Assembly: GCA_964389735.1 (NCBI GenBank)
Contig: CAYMEJ010000012.1
Location: 1-29,655, forward strand
Length of the DNA: 29,655 nucleotides
Source of the DNA: JAQUVS01 sp964389735
GTDB lineage: Bacteria; Bacillota_I; Bacilli_A; RF39; UBA660
Reading direction: 5' to 3'
Part shown: positions 8,901-17,982 of the stretch, piece after piece
How positions within the stretch are numbered: the first letter of the stretch is position 1
Layout of the letters: the number at the start of each line of letters is the position of its first letter
Notes under the pieces: model-generated
Told to the model about the DNA's origin: nothing
Seen by the model: the letters and a program-made list of their open reading frames with translations, nothing else
Databases searched by the model: none
Position numbers and translations under genes: made by a program

Positions 8901-11900
8901 CTTCTACCAAATCCGTTTATTAAGTATACTGATGTTTCTTTATTTGGTTCTACTACTATTACATTTCTTAAACTCATTACTGGTTCTAGGTTTGTTCCTA
9001 CTTGATTAGATAGTTCTTTATTTAACGCATAAGGATTCATAGTAGTATTATTTCTTCCAATAAAGTTTAATCTATCAGTTTCATATTGATATTCTTCAAC
9101 TGGATTATCTATTACTAATCTATTAATCATATAACTATTAATGTTAGAATCATTTCTTGTTTTTCTTATCATTATTAATGAGTTTGTTTCATTATCATAT
9201 TCACTCTTTAGGAACATATTATTGAATAATCTATGACTTACATCATCAGTATTTTCTGATAATATTGGTTCTGTATAAGTAGTAAGTTCTAATATTTTTT
9301 GTTCACTTGATTCATTTGTAAATGTTATCTTTCTAATTTCTGCATGATGATTTGCAGTTACAATTACTTCTGTTTTAGTTGTAATATCTTTATCTTTTCT
9401 TATGTATTTTATTTTATCTGATGCAAATATTACTTCATATTTTTCTGGTTTAACATTCATAGGTGCATATGTATTAGACCATACTTTATCAGTATTTAAG
9501 TCTTTTATATACATAAATATTCCATAGTCTTGTTCAGTTATTTTTCTATATCTATTTAACTGTAATGTTCTATATCTACTAAATGAACTTCCTCTATCAT
9601 TCATTAATACTGAATATTTTTTATTTGATAATACTGATACTTCTGGCATATCTGAAATATAATTATATGTTCTAATATCATTTTCTATTTGTTCTTTTTC
9701 ATAATTATATTTTTTATATTTTGCCATTTTCATATCTATGCTTGTTTTTACTTGAACTTTTTCTTTCATTAAAATATCAAATGTTCTTATAGATACATCT
9801 TTATGGAAATAGTTTTGTATTATTCCATGTTTTAAATAATTTGCTAAACTTGCTAAAATCATTCCTTGATGATGTGAGAAGTATGCTTTTACTATTCCTT
9901 TATTATCATAATCATATGATTCATAGAATCCATATTCTCCATACATATCTAAGTTCTTTAATTTAATAACATTTTCATATACATCTGTTGGGAATAGTTC
10001 CATAGCCATTAATGATGCATATGGTGAGATTACAATTCTATTTTCTTTATCTTCTTTTGCTTTTAGGTATGGTGTTGCAAAAGTTTTATATTTATAGTTT
10101 TGTGAATTATCAAGTTCTGCATATGCTGATTCTGATATACCCCATGGTAGTTTTTTATCTACTGATTCAATAAATTCTTTTTGACAGTAGTGTGCAAATT
10201 TATAACTTTCATCTAATAAAGTATTACTATAATTCTTCATGAATATGAAAGGCATATAGTATTCGAATGAAGTCCCTGACCAAGATATTAGTCCTTTATA
10301 TCTATTATGTGTTGTTAATGATTTATCAAGACAGAACCAATGCTTACTTGGTACATCACCTTTTGCTATTGCTAAATAACTAGTTAATCTACTTTCACTA
10401 GCAAACTTATTATAATTATATATAGATAATTTTGCATCTGTTCCATCGTATCCAATACTAAATACATCTTTATCTGAATATAATTTTTTAAAATTAGTGT
10501 GAGCAATTAATTTATTTACCTTTTGTGCTAAATCAATTTCATCTTCTTCAATTAAGAATTGTTCTACTACTATTAATGATGCTACAAAATTTCCTGAATC
10601 TACTGTTGATACAAAGTATGGATACATTACTTCTCTTGTTTCAATGTTATACCAGTTATATAAATGCCCATTCCATTTTTCTAGTGATTCAACTGTTTTT
10701 ATAACATTACTTATTAATCTAACTGCAGTTTTTCTAGTAATAAATTCTAAATTATATGCACTTATAATACTAGTTAATGAGAATCCTATATTTGTAGGAG
10801 ATGTTCTTCTATCCAATTTTAATTCCCTATTTTCTTGATAATTATCAGGTATTAAGTAATTAAATTCAGGTCTTAAATTATCTTCAAAGAACTTCCAAGT
10901 TGAGTATGCTAGTTCAGTTACATCGTTTTGTTCTTCTTGATTTAATTCCATTTTATTATGATCAATATCTTTACTTACACGATGTAATATAAATGGTGCA
11001 ATTATAAAGAATAATGCAATTACTAATGGAATAATATTTAACTTAATAATTCCATATATTATTAGTAATCCTGCAATTATTAAGTTGAATGTAAAGTTTT
11101 TAATATAACTCTTTAAATCAGATTTTACTGTTTTTTCTACTTCCTCAGCAGTAATCCAATTTAATAAGTTCTTTTTACTTATAGTCATTCTATAGATACT
11201 TCTAAAGAATGCATCCATATATAATTTTGAATAATATGGAATTGATGCAAATACTATTATTGATCTTAATATAAGAGATTTACCTCCAAACATTAGATCA
11301 TTATAATAAATAGTTTTCTTATCTTCTTTTTTAGAATATATTTTTGATTTTAGGAAGAATATTATTGGTAGTGCTATTTCTAAGATGATAAATAATAACC
11401 ATATTATTGGATTTTTACTAATAGTTAAACTTAATAAGATTATTAATAACATTGATGGATATAAGAACATTCTTAAAATATTATCTAATGTTTTCCATTT
11501 TCCTAATACACTGATAGGGTTTTTTATTCTATTTCCATCATAGTTTCTAACCTTGGAAGAAACCCATTCTATTATTTGAGCATCTCCTCTAGCCCATCTA
11601 TGATGTCTAGTTATATCTGTTAAGAACTTAGATGGAAAATCATCTATTAATTCAATATCTGAAACATAACCACATCTTAAATAATTACCTTCTAATAAGT
11701 CATGGCTTAATATTAAATTATCTGGGAATTTTTTATATAATAATTCGTCAAATGTTCTTAAATCATATATACCTTTTCCAACAAAGCTTCCTTCATTAAA
11801 TAAATCTTGTTGAATATTGGGTACTATTGCTCCATAAGTATCGAATCCACCTATTCCTGCAAATATTTGTGAATATAATGATTTATTAGTTGCTTCTATA

Positions 11901-13627
11901 TCAACACTTACTCTTGGTTGCATTAATGCATACCCTTTTATTACTCTTGTTCTATTTTTATTTAATATTGGTTTATTTAATGGATGTGACATTGCACCTA
12001 CTAGGTTCAATGCTGTATTAAGTACTAATTTAGTATCCGTATCTAGTGTTATTACATATTTAATATCTACATCAAAATCATCAAAAGTATGAACATTATA
12101 GTTCTTTACTTGATCTTTTAGACTCATTTGTTTTAATAGTAATTTATTAAATTGTAGAAGTGCTCCTCTTTTTCTTTCATATCCTAAATAACAATTTTCT
12201 TTTTCATTCCATATTCTTCTTCTATAAACAAATTGGAATATATTCTTCTTATATTTATGATTTAGTTTATTAGCATACTCTACACCAAATTTACTTATCT
12301 GTTCATCTAATGGATATACTTCTTTATCATATGCTTTTACATCTCCCAAAAGAGTAAAATATAAATTATTAGTTTTATTTACTAAGTAATATGTTTCTAA
12401 TGTATCAAACATTTCTTTTACTTTTTCTGTTGTTGCTACTATTGTTGGTATTACTACCATTGTAGCATCTTCTTTTGGTATTCCTTTAGTAAAGTCCATT
12501 TTAGGTAATGGTTTAGGTTTAACAATAGATGTAAGTATTTGATTTAATATTTGAATTACTAATTGCATTACTGGTATTAATAGAATAATGAAACCTAATA
12601 CTTGAAAATCAATAAAATATTGAGATAGGAATAAAGTAAGTAGAACACTTAATATTATAATGCTTGATATATATACGATTGCATTTAGCTTATTACTCTT
12701 CCTTTTAAATAGTAATTCTCCTATATGTTTATCTTGTCTTTCTGCTTGTTTAATTAATTTATCTATATAAGTATTTTCAGTTATTTTCTCTTTTTTTGCT
12801 AACTTTAATATTTGTTTTCTATACAATGTTTTAGTTTCAATAGTCATTTTATTATATGTTGAATCTTGCATTAAACATTTTTCACATTTACTTATTTTTT
12901 CATATAAATCTTCTTGATCAAATTCAAAGAATTCTTTTAGATCATTAAAAATATTTGATATCAATACATTTGTTTCTATTCTTTTTTGATATTCATTATT
13001 TAAAACATCTTTTATATTTATTTTCTTTTCTTCTAAAATTTTATTTAAGTTTTTAAATACTGAATTTGCTTGAATTCCTAATTCTTTTAATTGATTATTT
13101 ATTTCAAATACATAATTAGGTTTAATATCAATATCAAATCCTTCTTCTATGAAATCTTCTATTCTTAATCTATTATCTTTATTCTTTTTAATTATTTCTG
13201 TTACTTCATTTTTTTCTTTTAATCTAGTTGCTTCTATTTCACATATTTCTATTATCTTATCCATATATATCATAGATAATAAAGTTGGTATTATTTCTAT
13301 TTCTTTATATGAGAAATATTCATTATGCTCTTTTTGATAATTATTTAGTTCAGTAGTTAATATTTTGAAATTAATATTATAATTATTTTTTGCTGCTATA
13401 TTATATACTGTATAAAATATTTTGTCTGATTTTTTTAATTTCTTTAATAAGTTCTTTTTATCATTAACAATATTTATTTTATGTTCCACTAATAAATAAT
13501 AATTATCTATAAGCCATTCGTTAGTTATACCTACATATTCATGCTCTTTAGTTTTTTCTACTAAGTTTTCATAATATTCAGTAACCTCTTTAAATTTGTT
13601 TAAAAAATCTGTTATTTTATTATTCAT
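5969..13627 (-). CDS. Cyclic beta-1,2-glucan synthase-like protein (GT84, GH189-like, GH94)
   Basis: Giant membrane enzyme, 2552 residues. An N-terminal cytoplasmic region is followed by membrane helices (~312-362). The glycosyltransferase (GT84-like) domain has a DxD motif (TLDTDTK, ~527), SHDLLEG, and RHHRWARGDAQ (~675). More membrane helices lie at about 717-884. The next domain (~937-1270), with PTNIGFSLTS, GISESAYAE and FSHHQGMILASLANYL, matches the central domain of cyclic glucan synthases now classed GH189. The GH94 part follows, with RDQLQDSMN (~2104) and the catalytic GGGDWNDGMN (~2236) intact. Brucella/Agrobacterium Cgs/NdvB have the same order and use UDP-glucose to make, cyclise and size-trim beta-1,2-glucan. 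The start at 13627 is preferred to 13636 because GAGAGG touches the earlier ATG. Product identity is inferred from domain order. Confidence 0.9.
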   Translation of the reverse strand: MNNKITDFLNKFKEVTEYYENLVEKTKEHEYVGITNEWLIDNYYLLVEHKINIVNDKKNLLKKLKKSDKIFYTVYNIAAKNNYNINFKILTTELNNYQKEHNEYFSYKEIEIIPTLLSMIYMDKIIEICEIEATRLKEKNEVTEIIKKNKDNRLRIEDFIEEGFDIDIKPNYVFEINNQLKELGIQANSVFKNLNKILEEKKINIKDVLNNEYQKRIETNVLISNIFNDLKEFFEFDQEDLYEKISKCEKCLMQDSTYNKMTIETKTLYRKQILKLAKKEKITENTYIDKLIKQAERQDKHIGELLFKRKSNKLNAIVYISSIIILSVLLTLFLSQYFIDFQVLGFIILLIPVMQLVIQILNQILTSIVKPKPLPKMDFTKGIPKEDATMVVIPTIVATTEKVKEMFDTLETYYLVNKTNNLYFTLLGDVKAYDKEVYPLDEQISKFGVEYANKLNHKYKKNIFQFVYRRRIWNEKENCYLGYERKRGALLQFNKLLLKQMSLKDQVKNYNVHTFDDFDVDIKYVITLDTDTKLVLNTALNLVGAMSHPLNKPILNKNRTRVIKGYALMQPRVSVDIEATNKSLYSQIFAGIGGFDTYGAIVPNIQQDLFNEGSFVGKGIYDLRTFDELLYKKFPDNLILSHDLLEGNYLRCGYVSDIELIDDFPSKFLTDITRHHRWARGDAQIIEWVSSKVRNYDGNRIKNPISVLGKWKTLDNILRMFLYPSMLLIILLSLTISKNPIIWLLFIILEIALPIIFFLKSKIYSKKEDKKTIYYNDLMFGGKSLILRSIIVFASIPYYSKLYMDAFFRSIYRMTISKKNLLNWITAEEVEKTVKSDLKSYIKNFTFNLIIAGLLIIYGIIKLNIIPLVIALFFIIAPFILHRVSKDIDHNKMELNQEEQNDVTELAYSTWKFFEDNLRPEFNYLIPDNYQENRELKLDRRTSPTNIGFSLTSIISAYNLEFITRKTAVRLISNVIKTVESLEKWNGHLYNWYNIETREVMYPYFVSTVDSGNFVASLIVVEQFLIEEDEIDLAQKVNKLIAHTNFKKLYSDKDVFSIGYDGTDAKLSIYNYNKFASESRLTSYLAIAKGDVPSKHWFCLDKSLTTHNRYKGLISWSGTSFEYYMPFIFMKNYSNTLLDESYKFAHYCQKEFIESVDKKLPWGISESAYAELDNSQNYKYKTFATPYLKAKEDKENRIVISPYASLMAMELFPTDVYENVIKLKNLDMYGEYGFYESYDYDNKGIVKAYFSHHQGMILASLANYLKHGIIQNYFHKDVSIRTFDILMKEKVQVKTSIDMKMAKYKKYNYEKEQIENDIRTYNYISDMPEVSVLSNKKYSVLMNDRGSSFSRYRTLQLNRYRKITEQDYGIFMYIKDLNTDKVWSNTYAPMNVKPEKYEVIFASDKIKYIRKDKDITTKTEVIVTANHHAEIRKITFTNESSEQKILELTTYTEPILSENTDDVSHRLFNNMFLKSEYDNETNSLIMIRKTRNDSNINSYMINRLVIDNPVEEYQYETDRLNFIGRNNTTMNPYALNKELSNQVGTNLEPVMSLRNVIVVEPNKETSVYLINGFGRSREQLMDIINSYNDEKSIKTAFEVANLSSVINTKNLNITGEDMRLFNIMLNYLYQTTKISVTDERNELLKKNALAQNGLWKFGVSGDRPIVLINIHDISDINFVREILKAFEYYKNISIFVDIIIINSENEEYAGIIKKEVEDEKYRIYTLNNFSHTPGSITLIDQNDINEEEMSLLNIVPRLKFDTNNNKSLKENIEDLQKNNKITMFTVAKPETNIEMKQDIKELKYYNNYGGFINNGKEYKIINKNTPTPWTNVIANKNFGTVITNNGCGFTYCYNSGEYKITSWTNDTVLNDKSEGIKINGKVFDPSECIHGFGYSILSSESEDLEKQLTEFVALEDNVKIFMFKVKNKLKKAQKINFDFWINPTFGNFEEKTSRHILAEYINNDNYLKLRNVYSINFSNITVFMSSSEKLTGATTNKILVKSVDTKIELDSNEEKTIIFTMGCSDNEKENLELIKKYNNVNNATKELNKVKEYWNKTLNTIEVETPDDSLNYVLNGWYLYQTLSSRIMAKAGFYQVSGAFGYRDQLQDSMNISYIKPDFTREQIIRNAKHQFVEGDVLHWWHEGNRFGLRSRYKDDYLWLPYATIEYINATNDTSILKEQIPFVTGDLLKEEEHEKGLVFGYTEETKSLLEHCILSIQLSMNSLGKHKIPLMGGGDWNDGMNKVGIKGKGESVWLGFFLYDVIDKFINLVKDKNIKVKTKEYIEFNNKLKESLNKNTWDGEYYLRAFFDNGNKLGSHENDECKIDLISQSFSILSGVIEEDRIESVIDSVEKKLVDKDNNIIKLLTPAFSKSSDNPGYIMNYPKGIRENGGQYTHATSWYIMALIKAGKIDKAYEYYQMINPINRTSNKKDTDKYKTEPYVIAADIYSSTKYPGRGGWTWYTGSAGWYYKVGIKEILGFNKQGDKLIIKPNVPTTWKNFNIKYNYMDTTYNIEVIFGNKEELVVDKKVEKNNYISLINDTKKHNVKVYIKRV

Positions 13628-13636
13628 ATGGCACAT

Positions 13637-13807
13637 CCTCTCATACTATATATAAATTATATCATTAAAAGGGTGGTTTTATCAAAGATATTAGGCAAGT
13701 TTAGTCAATTTTTTTCATGACAAATTATATGTAAACTGATTATTTTATATATATATTAATTTTAATAGTGTGATAATATTAATGTATAAGGGATAGGAGG
13801 TGCTATT
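13637..13807. other. Divergent intergenic region between glucan synthase and DUF4434-like genes
   Basis: 171 bases holding the minus promoter at 13656-13685 and, close to the plus gene, a strong SD AGGAGGTG (13795-13802). No clear -35/-10 pair for the plus gene stands out in this very AT-rich stretch. Confidence 0.5.
13656..13685 (-). promoter_or_regulatory. Promoter of the glucan synthase-pgi operon
   Basis: Minus strand: -35 TTGATA (13680-13685), 18-base spacer, -10 TATAAT (13656-13661), giving a predicted leader of about 22 nt before the ATG at 13627. Confidence 0.65.
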
Positions 13808-15681
13808 TTGAAAAAGAAATATTTAATTATTGTTACTTTGATTATTGTTGGAGTATTATCTATTTCTACTGGTATATATATAAATAGTAGTAATACTAAA
13901 AAGAATAAAAGCAATGAAAATAAGATTATTAAAATAGATGATAGTACTGATCCTATTGAACCTATTGAACCTGTTGATCCAGTTGNNNNNNNNNNNNNNN
14001 NNNNNNNNNNNNNNNNNNNNNNNNNNNNNNNNNNNNNNNNNNNNNNNNNNNNNNNNNNNNNNNNNNNNNNNNNNNNNNNNNNNNNAAAATAGATGATAGT
14101 ACTGATCCTATTGAACCTATTGAACCTGTTGATCCAGTTGTTCCTGTTGAACCAACTGTTCCAGTTGATCCGGCTAAACCTGTTGATCCAGTTGTGCCTA
14201 ATAACAATAATAATAAAAATAAGGTAGTTATTCCTAATACTAATGTTGTACCTTCAGTTGGTGTTACAGTTAATGATCAAACATATGATAAAATAGTTAA
14301 CGATACAATAACAAAAACTGAAGATTTATCTCCTATTAATGGTACATTTGTTACTCCTGGTGTTGCACATGATTATACTGAAGCAGATTGGGTACAAGAA
14401 AGAAAAGAATGGAAAGAATTAGGAATTAAATATTTAATAATTGGAGAAATCGCTGTTAAAGAACGTGGTACTGATTATTGGAATACTTTTTATCCTAGTG
14501 AATTAGGTAATAATATGTATTATAATTCAGTTGATATAATACTTAATCAAGCAAAGCTTGCTAATATTAAGGTTATTATGTCAATAGGTACTGATTTAGA
14601 TTATTCTAATTTAAGATTTTGTAGTGCTAGTGATAAATCAAGATGGATGGGAATGGTTCCTAAAACTATAGACTTTTTTAGAGAAGCTTATAATCATTTT
14701 AAAGATAAATATAGCAATCAAATAATCGGTGCTTATTTCCCACCAGAATTATCTAATTCAGATAGTTTTGATACTGATGAAGTAAATGATTGTATTGATA
14801 ATGTTTCTTCAGTATTAAATGCGGTAATTAGTGGTGTACGTAGTGTTAATCCAGATTTACTAATTATGCTTTCACCTTATGTTAATATTAAGGAAGAAGC
14901 TACTTGGAATACACATAATGCTATTAACTTTTCTAATTTTTGGAAAGGCGTAATAAACAATACTAATTTTAGAAGTAATGATATATTAGCCCCTCAAGAT
15001 AGTATTGGTGCTACTGGTATGACTTTAGATAAGTTAGCAACATGGACTCAAGCATATAGAAATGCTATTAATAATGCTAATAAGAAAATACAGTTATGGA
15101 GTAATGCAGAAATATTTAAGGGTTATAGTGGTACTCCTGATGAAAATGATTATGTTGAATATACTTCACCTACTTTTACTAAAACTTTGGTATCACAAAC
15201 TGAAACAGTTAAACCTTACGTTGATAACATAATAATGGTATCTGGGAATTCATATATTAGTACTTCTAATAATTTAAGTGGTTTTTATAATTGTTATAAA
15301 AATTACTTAGTAACAGGTAAAATTAATAGTACTCCTCCTACATTGCCTACTACTATTACAGGTTCTACATTTAATTTAGATGGAACTAATGTACTTAGAA
15401 TAGATTTTTCTGGTATGACAGATGAATATGGAATAGCTAGATTTGAAGTTTATAAGAATGATTTATTATTTACTTATAGGGTTGCAACACGTAGGGAAAC
15501 TTGGAAAGGAAATATTTACTATGGTAAAAGTGAGCCTACTTGGTTTTTTGATAGAAGTGCTAATGTAAATAATGATTTAATTACTTATAAAGTTAAATTT
15601 TATGATATTGCCGGTAATGGTAGTAATTTCTTAACATTTACTGTTAAAGTTAATAATGGACATTATGAAATAATAAAATAG
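13808..15681 (+). CDS. Secreted or anchored DUF4434-like TIM-barrel protein with Pro-rich linker and Ig/FN3-like tail
   Basis: The coding frame is cut by a 100-N run, but the 55 bases on each side are identical. Merging them (removing 155 bases) gives one continuous frame of 572 residues. TTG start, with AGGAGGTG five bases upstream. Domains: basic residues and one membrane helix (about 3-26, signal peptide or anchor); a linker of repeated acidic-Pro units (PIEPIEPVDPV, then PVEPTVPVDPAKPV); an Asn-rich spacer; a glycosidase-like TIM barrel with GTFVTPGVAHDYTEADW and, in place of the usual DUF4434 YxPxE, GAYFPPELSN; and a C-terminal beta domain ending FYDIAGNGSNFLTFTV, like Ig/FN3. It probably crosses the wall and acts outside on a polysaccharide. 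Divergence from the glucan synthase suggests, but does not prove, a shared substrate. Confidence 0.75.
13931..13985. repeat. 55-bp exact direct repeat, left copy, at assembly gap
   Basis: Identical to 14086-14140. Together with the 100-N run between them this is the signature of two contigs overlapping by one assembler k-mer. Collapsing the pair keeps the reading frame. Confidence 0.9.
13986..14085. other. 100-N scaffold gap (likely no missing sequence)
   Basis: Fixed-size run of 100 N flanked by identical 55-base ends. The gap length is nominal. The break falls at the start of the proline-rich linker, where near-repeats could also have caused the split. Confidence 0.9.
14086..14140. repeat. 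55-bp exact direct repeat, right copy, at assembly gap
   Basis: Identical to 13931-13985; see that entry. Confidence 0.9.
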
Positions 15682-15703
15682 AAGAGAAATCTTCTATTTT
15701 TTT
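15675..15703. terminator. Terminator between the DUF4434-like gene and the carboxypeptidase gene
   Basis: Eleven-base perfect stem (15675-15685 with 15690-15700), GAAA loop, then a T-run on the plus strand. Best suited to the plus gene but positioned to serve both convergent genes. Confidence 0.85.
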
Positions 15704-16838
15704 ATCCTGTAATTATATCTTGTAATAAGTGAAGATATAATGTTATAAAATTATTTTTCTTTATATTTTCCTTTACTATTAAATCTATTTCTTTGATCGG
15801 TTTATTTTCATTTAATATTGTTATTTTTCCTACTTTTTCCTTTTCTTTTAATGGTAATGATAATTCATCTATTTCTATTTTTGTATCATATTTTTTATTT
15901 ACATCCGTTTTCTTTTCTAATATAGTTATATCTTTTTTTGGATATATTTTTATTTCTTTTTCATTGGCTTTTTCTATATTTATCTTATCTATTATTTCAT
16001 CTTTCTTATGTATTAATTTTATTTTATACATATTAAATCCATAATCTAATAAATTAGTAGTTTCTTCATTTCTTACTTTTGCAGTTTCTTCTCCTAATAC
16101 TATTGCAAGTAAACGCATATTATTTCTTTTTGCAGTTACTGCCATACAGTACTTGGCTGCATCTGTGTGCCCTGTTTTTAATCCATCTGCTCCTTCATAT
16201 AGTCTTACTAATTTATTAGTATTTACTAACCAAAACTTATTTGGTGTATCCACTCTTAAATAATCTTCATATAAAGAAGAGTATTCTAATATTTGTTCAT
16301 GTTCTAATAATTTTCTTGCTATTACTCCCATATCATATGCACTAGAATAATGATTTTCTTCGTCTAATCCAGTTGAATTCATAAAGTTAGTATTTTTTAA
16401 TTCATATTCTTTTGCCTTTTGATTCATCTGTTTTACAAATTCTTCTTCCGTTCCTGCTATTGTTTCTGCTAGAGCTACTGTAGCATCATTAGCACTTGCC
16501 ATTGATACACCTTTAAACAAGTCTTTTACTGTCATCACTTCATTTGGTTGCAAATATATTTGTGATCCTCCAAAACCAGCTGCATTACTACTTACTTTTA
16601 TTTTTTGATTCCACTTAATATTACCTTTTTCAATATTTTCTAATATTATTATTTGTGACATCATTTTAGTCATGGATGCTACTGCTACTCGTTCATGAAT
16701 ATTTTTTTCAAATACTATTTCTCCTGTTGAAATTTCCATTAGTAATCCTTGTTTAGCATTAGGAATTAACTCCTCTGCCTTTAAATTTATTGGAGTAAAC
16801 ATTGTAATTACTAATATTATTACTAATATTTTTTTCAT
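15702..16838 (-). CDS. D-alanyl-D-alanine carboxypeptidase (DacA/DacF type)
   Basis: Penicillin-binding peptidase (S11 family) that removes the terminal D-Ala from peptidoglycan stem peptides outside the membrane. 378 residues. Signal peptide 1-~21 (KKILVIILVITMF, cleavage near LKA). Catalytic motifs: SMTK with Ser55 and Lys58, SAN at 115-117, KTG at 221-223. A C-terminal beta domain (~285-360) and a weakly hydrophobic tail (NFITLYLHLLQDIITG) fit membrane association as in DacA/DacF. The start at 16838 is chosen over an ATG 12 bases upstream, since the SD (GAGGTG) overlaps the upstream one. Divergent from the VanY-like gene, so two wall-trimming enzymes sit back to back. DacF-like forms act in sporulation; which role applies here cannot be told. 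Confidence 0.93.
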   Translation of the reverse strand: MKKILVIILVITMFTPINLKAEELIPNAKQGLLMEISTGEIVFEKNIHERVAVASMTKMMSQIIILENIEKGNIKWNQKIKVSSNAAGFGGSQIYLQPNEVMTVKDLFKGVSMASANDATVALAETIAGTEEEFVKQMNQKAKEYELKNTNFMNSTGLDEENHYSSAYDMGVIARKLLEHEQILEYSSLYEDYLRVDTPNKFWLVNTNKLVRLYEGADGLKTGHTDAAKYCMAVTAKRNNMRLLAIVLGEETAKVRNEETTNLLDYGFNMYKIKLIHKKDEIIDKINIEKANEKEIKIYPKKDITILEKKTDVNKKYDTKIEIDELSLPLKEKEKVGKITILNENKPIKEIDLIVKENIKKNNFITLYLHLLQDIITG

Positions 16839-16887
16839 ATAACACCTCATTAATTAATATGTATTTATTTATATCATTATTATTAAT

Positions 16888-16916
16888 TTGTAATATTAAT
16901 TTATTTTATATATAAT
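16888..16916 (+). promoter_or_regulatory. Promoter of the VanY-like gene
   Basis: -35 TTGTAA (16888-16893), 17-base spacer, -10 TATAAT (16911-16916), then seven bases to SD AGGTGAT (16924-16930). The predicted leader is only about 11 nt. Confidence 0.7.
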
Positions 16917-16933
16917 ATTTATTAGGTGATTAA

Positions 16934-17946
16934 ATGAAAAAAATTATTATAAGTTTATCTATTATAATTATTATTTTATTATCAGTATTAATATATATTA
17001 NNNNNNNNNNNNNNNNNNNNNNNNNNNNNNNNNNNNNNNNNNNNNNNNNNNNNNNNNNNNNNNNNNNNNNNNNNNNNNNNNNNNNNNNNNNNNNNNNNNN
17101 ATTATAAGTTTATCTATTATAATTATTATTTTATTATCAGTATTAATATATATTAATATTGATATTAATAATACAGGTGATAAAGAAAATAAAAAAAGCA
17201 AATATGATGCTGTTACTTTGTCTAAATTAAAGAAATTAGATATGGTAAATGAAAGGATAAATTATTTTAATTTTGATTTAATTGATCGATATATTAATTA
17301 TAAAAATAGTAACCCTGACTTTGATGTTATAGATGTTATAACAAAAGTTAATATTGGTTTAGATTATAAGTTTTATGAAAATACTAAAGAAGTTACAAAT
17401 TATAATTCTATAGATATTTTAGTTAATAAATATAATTATTTAAAGAGTGATTATATTCCTAATAATTTAGTTGAGATAAATAGAGAATATTCTAATGGTA
17501 GTAAAGTACTTGTTGATGTTGCTGCTAAAGCTTTTGAAAAGATGGCGGAGGATGCTAAAAATCTTGGATATACAATTAGAGCAGTTTCTACTTATAGAAG
17601 TTATGAATACCAAAATGGATTATATACAAATTACTCAAAAAAAGATGGTATAGAAAAAGCAGATACTTATTCTGCTAGAGCTGGTTATTCTGAACATCAA
17701 ACTGGTTTAGCAGTAGATGTTGATAATGAAAAAATTAATTATACAAAGTTTAGTAAAACAGAAGAATATAAATGGTTAATTAATAATTCATATAAGTATG
17801 GTTTTATATTAAGGTATCCTGAAAATAGAGAGGATATTACAGGTTATTCATATGAGAGCTGGCATTATAGATATGTAGGTAATGATGCAGCAAAATATAT
17901 CTATAATAATGGTATTACGTATGATGAATATATTGCAAAAAAATAA
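16934..17946 (+). CDS. VanY/LdcB-type D-Ala-D-Ala (or LD/DL) carboxypeptidase
   Basis: Zinc peptidase of the M15B family acting on peptidoglycan stem peptides outside the membrane. A 100-N run interrupts it, but the flanking 55 bases are identical. Collapsing them gives one frame of 285 residues from the ATG at 16934 (SD AGGTGAT). N-terminal membrane anchor MKKIIISLSIIIIILLSVLI, then an acidic/Lys linker and a folded region. Catalytic motifs: SEHQTGLAVDVD (the SxHxxGxAxD zinc and substrate motif) and YESWHYRYVG (catalytic Glu and third zinc ligand His). STYRSYEYQ upstream is also typical of the family. Whether it cuts D-Ala-D-Ala (VanY) or an L,D bond (LdcB) cannot be decided by eye; without other van genes nearby, ordinary wall remodelling is likelier than glycopeptide resistance. 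Confidence 0.88.
16946..17000. repeat. 55-bp exact direct repeat, left copy, at second assembly gap
   Basis: Identical to 17101-17155, the same overlap length as at the first 100-N gap. Collapse restores the VanY-like frame. Confidence 0.9.
17001..17100. other. 100-N scaffold gap (likely no missing sequence)
   Basis: Run of exactly 100 N between identical 55-base ends, inside the membrane-anchor codons of the VanY-like gene. Confidence 0.9.
17101..17155. repeat. 55-bp exact direct repeat, right copy, at second assembly gap
   Basis: Identical to 16946-17000; see that entry. Confidence 0.9.
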
Positions 17947-17982
17947 GATGAATCTTATATTAAGATTTCATCTTTCTTTTTT
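17947..17982. terminator. Terminator between the VanY-like gene and pdp
   Basis: Hairpin with arms 17947-17957 and 17961-17972 (one bulged base), then a T-rich tail on the plus strand. It overlaps the end of the convergent pdp gene. Confidence 0.75.

Noticed and set aside
13931..14140. True tandem repeat or a mobile insertion around the first 100-N gap
   Set aside because: The two copies are exactly 55 bases, the same length as at the unrelated second gap, and collapse restores the frame in both. An assembly overlap explains this more simply.
16934..17946. Glycopeptide-resistance (van) operon
   Set aside because: A VanY-like peptidase and a VanZ-family protein occur, but they are 15 kb apart and no vanH, vanA-type ligase or vanX is present.
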